Positions 44,603 through 52,969 of a DNA stretch of 64,000 bases are shown piece after piece. The DNA is from Streptococcus suis (GTDB taxonomy: Bacteria > Bacillota > Bacilli > Lactobacillales > Streptococcaceae): the NCBI RefSeq assembly GCF_902702775.1, contig NZ_LR738724.1, forward strand, positions 1,984,001-2,048,000, given 5' to 3'. The notes beneath the pieces were generated by a model. The model did not search any database. It was not told where the DNA came from and saw nothing but the letters and a program-made list of their open reading frames with translations. The position numbers and the translations under genes were made by a program. Positions within the stretch are counted from its first letter, which is position 1; every line of letters starts with the position of its first letter.

Positions 44603-46711
44603 ATGAAAAGGCTAAACCATTTCTGTATGATTCTACTTCTGTGTTGTGTCAGTTTTATCGTTGTAAATCTACACTATACAAAGGAAATCAATCGCATACG
44701 TGAATTAGGAACGACTGACTATTCATTTCAATTTTATTTACGCGATAGTGCCGTTCCTTCACAGGATTTACTGCATTTTTTTGAAAAAATTGCTGATAAA
44801 TACGACGTTTCAATTGTCAAAACAGATAGCAACACCGAGATAATAAAAGCAGGTGTTTTTTCTCATGAGACCTTTCCTTATAAAGATTTTGGAATCCAGC
44901 AACTTACTTTTAACGAAGACGGAAGTGGATCTTATACAAATATACAATCCTCCGACAAACTAGGGCATATCCCAACATTTTTGCAGGCCAAGACGATACG
45001 GCTCATCACTTTAAAAAACTATTTTCAAGATACATCCCATACACTAAATGGTCAGTATACCGTCACATCAACAAAATCCATAAACGGCACTGAAATCGTA
45101 CAGGAATTAAGTCATTTTTTCAATATTGATTCTTCTACACTATTGACTCCAACCTTTGAAACAGCAGTAGAATTAATAAACAGAGACTTGCTACTAGTAG
45201 CACTCATCTGCTGTATCGCATTTTTACTCCTTTCATTAACTTCTGTGTACCAACCAATTTTAGATATCAAACATATCGGCGTTGAAAAAATACTTGGATA
45301 CAGTAACTTAGAGATTTTCTATCGCTATGTAAAACAAAATATACTAATCATAGGAATCGGTAGTATCATTCTAAATAGTTTATCGTTTCTGTTTTTTGAC
45401 TACATGCCTCAAGGTTTTACAACTATGATGCTGTTAGCGCATTTTATCCTCCTTCAAGTCTATCTACTCATCAACATTTTAGTCATCACAATTATCCAAC
45501 GCATTAATGCCGCATCTATCATAAAAGGATTTGTTTCCTTCAAAACAGGATTCTATATCAATAATTTCTTCAAATGTTGTCTCACACTTCTTATCACTAT
45601 ATTGATGATTGGTGTCGGAAATAGCATTTATGAGGAACACCAAGAATTGAACTATCAAGAACAATGGGAAAAACAGGGAGATTTCCTAACACTCGAAACC
45701 GTAAAATCAGGAAATCAACTCTGGCAAGATAGCCTGTCTGGTTCCGACAAAGCTCATCAATATTATTACTCCTTATATAAGAATTTGACAGAAAATCTTC
45801 CAACTTACTATATTCGTTCTAGTATCATAAACCCTGGCAATTTCTCACATCTTAAAGAATTTGAACATTCAACATTGGCTAATGACATCCCTGTTCTATA
45901 CGCCAACAAAACCTATCTAGAAAGTATAGGATTTCCGATTCCACATACAAGTAAACAATTGACTGTACTCTTTCCAGCATCAATGAAAGAGAATGAAGAG
46001 TCTAACAAAAATCTAGCAAAATTGATTGGTTTTCTGTCACTGAAATATGAAGAACAAGTGGCAAAAACAGTCAGCGAGGTAGATGTTGAATACATTTATT
46101 ATGACGGCGACTGGACATTCTTCCCATACAATGAAACCTTATCCAACAATTTCACTAATCCAATGATTAGCCTGGTCAATGACAATGATATGTCGTGGGA
46201 AGATAAAGCACACCTATCAAATACTGGACTAAGTAGCCCAATCAAAATTGCAAATTCCCCTCAACATCAACAAAAAATCGAACAAATTCTTCAGAAATTA
46301 CCTGATGATAGCTATTTCAAGTTCTCGTCAATAAAATCTATTCAACAAGGACGTGTAGATAGTTTCCGAGACGCTAGTCGTAACTTCGTCACCCTGTTTG
46401 CGATTATCTGCTTACTGAGCATTGTTGTTTCCTATTTTATTGTAAAAAGTATGTTTCTTTGGAGAAAATCTCATATCATCACTATGAAATTTTTAGGATG
46501 GTCACTTTTTGACCGCTACAAACCTATTCTAATCGGACTAACTCTACTATATTTGCTACCTCTTCCAGTTATTTTGATAGCTGGTAAGTCACTATTTCCT
46601 CTTGCACTTTTTTTACTATTTGCCATTGCTGATGGGGGTATTTTCCTATTTACATCACTGCGCATGGAGCAAAAAAATCTTGTACAATACTTGAAAGGAG
46701 AGAACCTATGA
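44603..46711 (+). CDS. Bacteriocin-associated integral membrane protein (DUF1430)
   Basis: Membrane protein of 702 residues with the FtsX/MacB-like topology of the lactococcin-972-associated family: one N-terminal membrane helix (about 6-24), an extracellular domain (25-190), four helices (about 193-345), a second extracellular domain (350-590) and three C-terminal helices (about 592-685). It is thought to give immunity or export with its ATPase partner. AAGGAGG precedes the ATG. It overlaps the next gene by four bases (ATGA). Confidence 0.85.
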   Translation: MKRLNHFCMILLLCCVSFIVVNLHYTKEINRIRELGTTDYSFQFYLRDSAVPSQDLLHFFEKIADKYDVSIVKTDSNTEIIKAGVFSHETFPYKDFGIQQLTFNEDGSGSYTNIQSSDKLGHIPTFLQAKTIRLITLKNYFQDTSHTLNGQYTVTSTKSINGTEIVQELSHFFNIDSSTLLTPTFETAVELINRDLLLVALICCIAFLLLSLTSVYQPILDIKHIGVEKILGYSNLEIFYRYVKQNILIIGIGSIILNSLSFLFFDYMPQGFTTMMLLAHFILLQVYLLINILVITIIQRINAASIIKGFVSFKTGFYINNFFKCCLTLLITILMIGVGNSIYEEHQELNYQEQWEKQGDFLTLETVKSGNQLWQDSLSGSDKAHQYYYSLYKNLTENLPTYYIRSSIINPGNFSHLKEFEHSTLANDIPVLYANKTYLESIGFPIPHTSKQLTVLFPASMKENEESNKNLAKLIGFLSLKYEEQVAKTVSEVDVEYIYYDGDWTFFPYNETLSNNFTNPMISLVNDNDMSWEDKAHLSNTGLSSPIKIANSPQHQQKIEQILQKLPDDSYFKFSSIKSIQQGRVDSFRDASRNFVTLFAIICLLSIVVSYFIVKSMFLWRKSHIITMKFLGWSLFDRYKPILIGLTLLYLLPLPVILIAGKSLFPLALFLLFAIADGGIFLFTSLRMEQKNLVQYLKGENL

Positions 46712-47337
46712 TTCATTTAGAACATATCTTTAAAAAGATTGGTCAAAAACATATCCTACATGATTTTTCCCTCAACATTGAACAAGGTGAACTAGTCGCA
46801 ATTGTTGGAAAAAGTGGTAGCGGAAAAACAACATTACTAAACATCATTGGCTTGCTTGACGGTGAATACGAAGGAAATTACCTCCTATTTGGTCATTCAA
46901 ACGTACCTGTAAACACTAGGACATCTCAAAAAATAATTCGGGAACAAATTTCCTATCTATTCCAAAATTTTGCTCTAATTGAGAACGAAAGCGTCGAGTA
47001 TAATCTCCTGATGGCATTAAAATATACCAGATTATCAAAAAAGGAAAAGGAAGAGTCCATAAAAAATATACTAGAAAAAATCGGACTAGCAAACACGCTA
47101 AAACAAAAAATTTCCGAGCTGTCTGGAGGAGAACAACAGCGAATTGCTATCGCTCGTGCTCTACTCAAACCAAGCAATCTTATCTTGGCAGATGAGCCAA
47201 CGGGATCATTAGATCAGGAAAATAGGGACTTAATCCTGCAATTTCTCATAGAAATGAATAATAGTGGAAAAACAGTAATTATCGTCACACACGATCCATA
47301 TATTGCCGATAAGTGTCAGCGGATTGTTCGTTTATGA
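46708..47337 (+). CDS. ABC transporter ATPase of the bacteriocin locus
   Basis: ATPase subunit of 209 residues, MacB/LolD type. Walker A GKSGSGKTT near 35, signature LSGGEQQR near 138, Walker B LILADEPTGSLD near 158 and H-loop VIIVTHD are intact. Start overlaps the DUF1430 gene; together they form the putative immunity/efflux complex. Confidence 0.93.
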   Translation: MIHLEHIFKKIGQKHILHDFSLNIEQGELVAIVGKSGSGKTTLLNIIGLLDGEYEGNYLLFGHSNVPVNTRTSQKIIREQISYLFQNFALIENESVEYNLLMALKYTRLSKKEKEESIKNILEKIGLANTLKQKISELSGGEQQRIAIARALLKPSNLILADEPTGSLDQENRDLILQFLIEMNNSGKTVIIVTHDPYIADKCQRIVRL

Positions 47338-47378
47338 TTTAGATAGTTTCTACACCCTTTGCGAATAAGCTTTCCGCT

Positions 47379-47400
47379 AAGAACCTACATTCACAAGTGA
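47379..47400 (+). repeat. Third copy of the 18.9-kb inverted-repeat end
   Basis: AAGAACCTACATTCACAAGT is 18/20 identical to the left end at 18922-18941, and the following GAGGTACTTCCAC is also related. It lies just behind the bacteriocin ATPase gene. Confidence 0.6.
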
Positions 47401-47500
47401 GGTACTTCCACACCCAGAAGCAGGTCGTCTATGGCCTGACCCGAATACGGCATTGACTCTGCCGAGGTTATCATATTCAAGAACAATTTAGATACAACAA

Positions 47501-47543
47501 GAAAAGGTCTGAAAACCAGCTCATCTGGTTTTCAGACCTTTTC
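47501..47543. terminator. Strong bidirectional terminator behind the bacteriocin operon
   Basis: Perfect 19-bp stem (47501-47519 with 47525-47543; outer part GAAAAGGTCTG, inner AAAACCAG) and a 5-base loop, T-rich on both outer sides. Confidence 0.85.
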
Positions 47544-47551
47544 TATCTTCC

Positions 47552-47671
47552 CTATTCAAACACAAACTGGTTGTGGTAGAGTTCGGCGTAGAAGCTATTG
47601 AGTTTAAGGAGCTGGCTGTGGTTGCCTTGCTCGATAACTTTTCCGTCTTTGAGGACGATGATTTCATCCGC
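47552..47671 (-). pseudogene. 3' fragment of the ABC exporter gene at 50982-52766
   Basis: The minus strand encodes the last 39 codons of the ABC half-transporter, [20 protein letters not shown] through to QFVFE and a stop, nearly identical to the end of the gene at 50982. There is no upstream part. The fragment and the intact gene have the same orientation and flank 3.3 kb. Confidence 0.88.
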
Positions 47672-47681
47672 AAGTCTGGAT

Positions 47682-48041
47682 CTATTTCTCTGGTATAACC
47701 CAAAACAGATAGTAAGTAATAAAGACTGTCAGCAAGCCAAGTCCAATTTTGACAAATAATACAGGAGCCAACCAAATGGAAATCCCCATGAGTATGTAGA
47801 TTTGCCAGATAATTTGTTTTTTCCGTTTACGGGAAATGGCTTTGGTTTCAGCATAATCCGCTACGTAAAATTTATAAATTTTTGTATTGCGTAGCCATTT
47901 TTCAAAATTTTTAGAGCTTCTAGCAAAACAAAATCCAGCCAAAAGTAAAAGAGGCGTTGTTGGAATTATAGGTAGAACAATCCCAATCATGCCAATAGCA
48001 AGACTAACAAAACCAGCTACTAGATAAACAATTTTTTTCAT
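47682..48041 (-). CDS. DUF454 (YbaN-family) membrane protein
   Basis: Small membrane protein of 119 residues. [20 protein letters not shown] followed by [20 protein letters not shown] is the hallmark of DUF454, with two further hydrophobic stretches at the C-terminus. I chose the ATG at 48041; longer frames overlap the divergent reductase gene. Function unknown. Its stop lies 11 bases from the truncated ABC fragment. Confidence 0.85.
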   Translation of the reverse strand: MKKIVYLVAGFVSLAIGMIGIVLPIIPTTPLLLLAGFCFARSSKNFEKWLRNTKIYKFYVADYAETKAISRKRKKQIIWQIYILMGISIWLAPVLFVKIGLGLLTVFITYYLFWVIPEK

Positions 48042-48168
48042 AATACTATTATACCAAAAGAGTTCGTGATTTTTTGAACATTTTCTGTATAGTTTAGGAA
48101 AGCGCTCGCTTTCCACCCTGTAAACTGGTATGATAAGGATATTACATTTAGAAAAGAGAGAAGATGCT

Positions 48169-48771
48169 ATGAAACTTCTAGGACTTGTCGGAACCAACTC
48201 CGCTCGCTCAACCAACCGCAAACTCTTGCAGTACATCAAACAGCATTTCGCAGACAAGGCTGATATTGAATTGGTTGAAATCAAGGACCTTCCAGTCTTC
48301 AATAAACCGGCTAATCGTGAACTGCCAGAAAGTGTTAAAGAATTAGTTGCAAAGATTGAAAGTGCTGATGGTGTCATCATCGGAACACCTGAGTATGACC
48401 ACTCGATCCCCGCTGTTCTTATGAATGCACTAGCTTGGGTATCATATGGAGTCTACCCTATGCTTAACAAGCCGGTTATGATTACAGGTGCCTCATACGG
48501 AACACTCGGTTCGTCCCGTGCTCAATTGCAACTACGCCAAATTCTCAATGCTCCTGAACTCAAAGCTACTGTTTTACCAGATGAGTTCTTACTATCTCAT
48601 TCCATGAAAGCCTTTGATACAAACGGTGAGCTTATTGATTTAGAAATCAGTCAAAAACTGGATGCCATCTTTGATGACTTCCGTCTCTTTGTCAAGATGA
48701 CAAGTAACCTGTCTAGCGCCAAAGAGTTACTTCAAAAAGAAGCTGAAAACTTTGACTGGGAAAACTTGTAA
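48169..48771 (+). CDS. NADPH-dependent FMN reductase
   Basis: Flavodoxin-like reductase of 200 residues. LGLVGTNSARSTNRKLLQYI is the N-terminal FMN phosphate loop, GVIIGTPEYDHSIPAVLMNA near 65 the classical NADPH:FMN reductase motif and ITGASYGTLGSSRAQLQLRQ near 105 completes the flavin pocket. GAGAGAAGA precedes the ATG at 48169. It leads a unit with a second paralogous reductase and an FNT channel. Confidence 0.9.
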   Translation: MKLLGLVGTNSARSTNRKLLQYIKQHFADKADIELVEIKDLPVFNKPANRELPESVKELVAKIESADGVIIGTPEYDHSIPAVLMNALAWVSYGVYPMLNKPVMITGASYGTLGSSRAQLQLRQILNAPELKATVLPDEFLLSHSMKAFDTNGELIDLEISQKLDAIFDDFRLFVKMTSNLSSAKELLQKEAENFDWENL

Positions 48772-48786
48772 GAGAGGAGAACAATC

Positions 48787-50022
48787 ATGAAATTTGTCGG
48801 AATTGTCGGGTCTAATGCAGACCAATCTTATAACCGCATGCTATTGCAATTTATTCAACGCCACTTTAAAGTAAAATTTGAATTAGAGCTTTTGGAAATC
48901 AAAAATGTCCCAATGTTCAATCAGGACGAAGACCAGTCTAATAGTTTTGCGATCCAATACCTTTACAACAAAATCACACGTGCTGATGGTGTCATCATTG
49001 CTACACCTGAGCACAACCACACCATCACACCTGCTCTTAAGAGTACTCTAGAGTGGCTAAGTTTCAATTTACATCCATTTGAAAATAAACCAGTTATGAT
49101 TATCGGGGCTTCTTACTACGACCAAGGAACGTCTCGTGCTCAAGTCCACTTGAGAAAAATTTTGGACGCTCCAGGTGTCAATGCCTATACACTACCAGGT
49201 AATGAATTCCTCCTTGGTAAAGCGAAAGAAGCTTTTGATGATAAAGGGAACATTATCAATGAAGGGACTGTAAAATTCTTGGAAAGCTGTCTAGACAACT
49301 TTATCAAGTATGTCGGCGTTGTATCTAAATTGAAACAACCCAAGCCAATTGCACCCGAAGATTTAGACTGTACCCATCCAATCGCAACGACCATCACAGG
49401 TGTGGACCCAGATGACCCAGACTGGCTGGATAAGGCTTCTAAATTGGTCAACGCTGTCGAGGGAGATACGTATGTTAAATTAGATAACGGTCTTTTAACA
49501 GTTAACCAACTCAATATGTTCCTCAACGCCATGCCATTTGAGTTGACCTATGCAGATGATAACAATTAGTTCCTCTATTACAACAATAGCCACCAAGAGC
49601 CTGATACTATGTTAGGTAAGCGGGTCCCAGAGCAAGTAGGAAACCGCTTGTCAACCGTTCACGGCACTTTACCACCTGCTCGTATGAAGAATGTCGAATG
49701 GGTTGTTGGAACCTTACGTAATGGTGACCAAGAGTACGTTCGAACAATCGTCCCGGGCACACCACCTGAAATTATCAATACTCATAACTACCAAGCTATG
49801 TACTATCCTGACGGGTCCTACGCTGGTATCAATGAAATTATCTTTAATTTTAAGCCATGGTTAGATTGGTATCTTGAAACCACTGGACAACGCTTGGTGG
49901 GGGGTGCAGGAAACACCGCATCTCCTGCCCATGTTGATGCAACCTCTGGCGCTTCAGATACAGGTAGTACCCATACAGCTTCCACACCGACAGATGCCAA
50001 TTCTGGTGCATCTGCTCACTAA
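48787..50022 (+). pseudogene. Two-domain FMN reductase split by an in-frame amber codon
   Basis: Codons 1-260 encode a flavodoxin-like reductase (FVGIVGSNADQSYNRMLLQF; GVIIATPEHNHTITPALKST) with an extra C-terminal region. A TAG at 49567-49569 ends it, but the frame continues without a further stop for 150 codons: FLYYNNSHQEPDTMLGKRVP, RLSTVHGTLPPARMKNVEWV, a PAS-like module, and a Ser/Thr/Ala-rich tail. The two parts look like one gene of about 411 residues in which one base changed (for instance CAG to TAG). The downstream part may restart at ATG 49609, but no ribosome site precedes it. Confidence 0.75.
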
Positions 50023-50104
50023 CAAATAAAAACTAGTGGGAAGGGGCTCCCTTTCCACTATATTTTTCAATAAATTTTTGATGATTATGTCACAAGGAGG
50101 CCCC

Positions 50105-50899
50105 ATGTCCCCATTTCAAGAAAAAATTTCGGTTGCAGTTTCAAAAAAAGAATCCCTTTTTGATGAAAGTCTAAGCCGTTACGCCTTACGCTCCATGTAT
50201 GCAGGAGCTTATTTGACCATGTCAACAGCTGTTGGTATTATTGGAGCTGATGTCATCTCCAGTCAATTCCCAAGTCTATCGCGTTTTGTTTTTACCTTTA
50301 TCTTTGCTATCGGACTGATTTTTGTTCTTATTTTTGGTGGCGAGTTGGCTACATCTAATATGATGTATCTAACGACTGGTGCCTATTATAAGCAAATTAC
50401 TTGGAAAAAAGTAACGCTGATGTTACTTTACTGCACCTTCTTCAACTTTGTAGGTGCTACCATTCTGGCTTGGCTTTTCAATCAGTCCTTCTCCTACCTT
50501 AACTTATCTAACGAAAGTTTTGTTGTCAACGCTGTCACCATCAAACTAGGAAAATCCGACTGGAGTAACTTCTTTGAGGGAATTACTGCCAATATGTTTG
50601 TGAATATGGCTATCCTTGGGTATATGCTACTCAAGGAACAATCCGCCAAATTCTTTGTTATTGTATCTGCTATTTTTATGTTTGTTTTCCTTATCAACGA
50701 ACACTTAGTTGCTAATTTCGCATCATTCATGCTCTTAGCCTTTAATGCTGCTCGTACTAATGTAGATACCTTTACTATGGTAAATATTCTTCGTCAGTGG
50801 ATTGTTGTTTTCTTTGGAAATTGGCTTGGAGCCGGACTCTTTATTGGAATTGCTTATGCTTGGCTCAATCAGACCAAAACCAACCATCTTGAACAGTAA
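50105..50899 (+). CDS. Formate/nitrite transporter (FNT) family channel
   Basis: Membrane channel of 264 residues with six hydrophobic segments. SMYAGAYLTMSTAVGIIGAD near 27 and FGGELATSNMMYLTTGAYYK near 80 fit FNT proteins, and INEHLVANFASF near 200 is the second pore region (normally Asn/His). AAGGAGG precedes the ATG at 50105; the ORF could extend to 50036 without a site. The anion (formate, nitrite, hydrosulfide or lactate) is not determinable. Located with flavin reductases. Confidence 0.84.
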   Translation: MSPFQEKISVAVSKKESLFDESLSRYALRSMYAGAYLTMSTAVGIIGADVISSQFPSLSRFVFTFIFAIGLIFVLIFGGELATSNMMYLTTGAYYKQITWKKVTLMLLYCTFFNFVGATILAWLFNQSFSYLNLSNESFVVNAVTIKLGKSDWSNFFEGITANMFVNMAILGYMLLKEQSAKFFVIVSAIFMFVFLINEHLVANFASFMLLAFNAARTNVDTFTMVNILRQWIVVFFGNWLGAGLFIGIAYAWLNQTKTNHLEQ

Positions 50900-50910
50900 T
50901 GATACTACAA

Positions 50911-50978
50911 AAACAGCCAAGATAAACCACATCCTAAAAGTTTAAGGATTGTGGCCTGCTTATCTTGGCTGTTATTTT
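50911..50978. terminator. Terminator between the FNT gene and the ABC exporter operon
   Basis: AACAGCCAAGATAA pairs with TTATCTTGGCTGTT around a 36-base loop, then ATTTTTT. It probably serves both convergent units. Confidence 0.75.
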
Positions 50979-50981
50979 TTA

Positions 50982-52766
50982 CTATTCAAACACAAACTGG
51001 TTGTGGTAGAGCTCAGCGTAAAAGCCGTTAAGTTTAAGAAGTTGGCTGTGGTTGCCTTGCTCGATAACTTTTCCGTCTTTGAGGACGATAATTTCATCCG
51101 CATTGAGAATGGTTTTGAGGCGGTGGGCAATGACGAAGCTGGTCCGTCCTGCAATAATGGCCTCCATAGCCTTTTGAATTTTGGCTTCCGTTACGGTATC
51201 GACGTTAGACGTTGCTTCGTCCAAAATCAAGACCTGTGGATCTGTCAAGAGCGTACGGGCAATAGAAATCAGCTGTTTCTGACCTGTGGAGAAGACATTC
51301 TCATCATCGGTCACATAGGTTTCATAACCCTCTGGCAAGCTCATGATAAAGTCGTGGATATGGGTGGCACGAGCTGCGGTTTCCACCATTTCCTGCGAAA
51401 TGCTCTCATCACCAAAGCGGATATTGTCCGCAATGGTACCAGAGAATAGGACCGACTCCTGCAAGACAATACCGACCTTATCCCGCAAACTATCCAAATC
51501 ATATTCCCGAATATCGCGACCGTCAAAGGCCACGCTACCACCATTGACATCGTAGAAGCGGTTGATCAAATTCATAATGGTAGTCTTACCAGATCCCGTC
51601 GGACCAACGACCGCCACCATTTTACCCTTAGGAGCTGAAATGGACACCTTGTCCAAGACCTTCTGACCTGGCAGGTAGCCAAAGTCGATGTCCTTGATTT
51701 CAACACCTTCTTTTAATTCGGTAAATAGCGGAGCGTTTTGAGGACGAACTTCCTCAGGCTCATCAAACATTTCCTGAATACGATGAGCACCTGTGAAAGC
51801 CAACTGCAATTCTGCCCAGCTAGATGCAATCTGCATGATAGGCTGGTAATACTGTTGCGAATATTGAACAAAGGTCACGACCAAACCAAGTGCGGCAGCT
51901 GTTTCCAGCGAGCTATCATTTAGGACAATGCTGGAGCCTGCAAAGATAACAATGGCAGTATTGACCAGACTCATCCCGTTCATAAATGGAAAGAGAATCC
52001 CACCAAACAAACGGCCCTTGAAAGTTGTGCGACGAACTTCTTCATTGAGCTCTAAGAAACCATCAATAGTCTCTTCCTGCACACCCTGTACAATAATCGC
52101 TTTTTGCCCTGAAATCTTCTCATCCATGTAGGCATTGAGTTTAGACACCGCAGCCTGTTGCTTGTCAGTATATTTCCGTGACAGGCGAATGATAATCACT
52201 AGGGCAATCAAGGCAACTGGCGTGGATGCCACAGTTACCAGAGCCAAGCGAGTATCCTGACGGAACATCATGATAACCATACCGATGTAAAGAGCAATAT
52301 TGGTCACTACCTGAGTCAAGGACTGATTAAAAGCATTTTGGATATTGTCCAAATCACTGGTAAAACGAGAAAGAATATCCCCATCCTTGTGGCTGTCAAA
52401 GAAGGCAACTGTCAAGCGTTCCAACTTGCCAAACAGACCTTTTCGCATCCGGTTGGTTGAATGTGCAACGATGCGTGTAAAGAGCAGGGTATAAATCAAG
52501 GTTGATACCACAGTCGCCACATAGGCCAACAAGAGATTGAGCATAACCCCATTAAAATCAGCTAGGTCAGGCTTGAAATCTGACTGACCCATTTGCACCG
52601 AAGCAAAATAAGCCTGCCCAATTTTCCCCATCTCTGCAATCGCATTACCTAGGAAAACAGGCGTCTTCACCTGCAAATAAGTCGCCGTCACAATGGCTAG
52701 AAAAATCACAGCAAAGGACAGCTTATAGCGTTTAAAATAAAACCAGAAAAATCTAAGTGTTTTCAT
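50982..52766 (-). CDS. ABC exporter half-transporter, second gene of MarR operon
   Basis: Half-transporter of 594 residues, fused membrane (about 15-320) and ATPase domains with Walker [10 protein letters not shown], Walker [13 protein letters not shown] and H-loop AHR. The signature is degenerate (FSTGQKQL instead of LSGGQ), typical of one partner in heterodimeric exporters such as PatAB or LmrCD. With the gene at 52967 it forms one exporter, probably for drugs or peptides. Its 3' end is duplicated at 47552. Confidence 0.88.
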   Translation of the reverse strand: MKTLRFFWFYFKRYKLSFAVIFLAIVTATYLQVKTPVFLGNAIAEMGKIGQAYFASVQMGQSDFKPDLADFNGVMLNLLLAYVATVVSTLIYTLLFTRIVAHSTNRMRKGLFGKLERLTVAFFDSHKDGDILSRFTSDLDNIQNAFNQSLTQVVTNIALYIGMVIMMFRQDTRLALVTVASTPVALIALVIIIRLSRKYTDKQQAAVSKLNAYMDEKISGQKAIIVQGVQEETIDGFLELNEEVRRTTFKGRLFGGILFPFMNGMSLVNTAIVIFAGSSIVLNDSSLETAAALGLVVTFVQYSQQYYQPIMQIASSWAELQLAFTGAHRIQEMFDEPEEVRPQNAPLFTELKEGVEIKDIDFGYLPGQKVLDKVSISAPKGKMVAVVGPTGSGKTTIMNLINRFYDVNGGSVAFDGRDIREYDLDSLRDKVGIVLQESVLFSGTIADNIRFGDESISQEMVETAARATHIHDFIMSLPEGYETYVTDDENVFSTGQKQLISIARTLLTDPQVLILDEATSNVDTVTEAKIQKAMEAIIAGRTSFVIAHRLKTILNADEIIVLKDGKVIEQGNHSQLLKLNGFYAELYHNQFVFE

Positions 52767-52854
52767 AACATGATACTAAGGTCGCCCAGAAAGCGACCGA
52801 AAAATAGGAAACCAACGCCGCGTTCCGAAACGCTAGGAGGTTTATCTTTTTTCG

Positions 52855-52969
52855 AAGCTTTCCGACCGAGTTCAAATACAATCGTACTATATAGACTGCA
52901 CTTGCTTCTCCGTTGGAAAGCTTTTCGCTTTCTAAATCTCCCACCTTAAAAGGTCCACCGGACCTTTTA
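52855..52969. repeat. Inverted-repeat element in the ABC intercistronic gap
   Basis: AAGCTTTCC (52855-52863) and GGAAAGCTT (52915-52923) flank a 50-base interior; a second perfect palindrome CTTAAAAGGTCC/GGACCTTTTAAG lies at 52945-52971. A short hairpin GGTCGC/GCGACC is near 52773. The 200-base gap is unusual in an otherwise overlapping operon. Confidence 0.55.
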
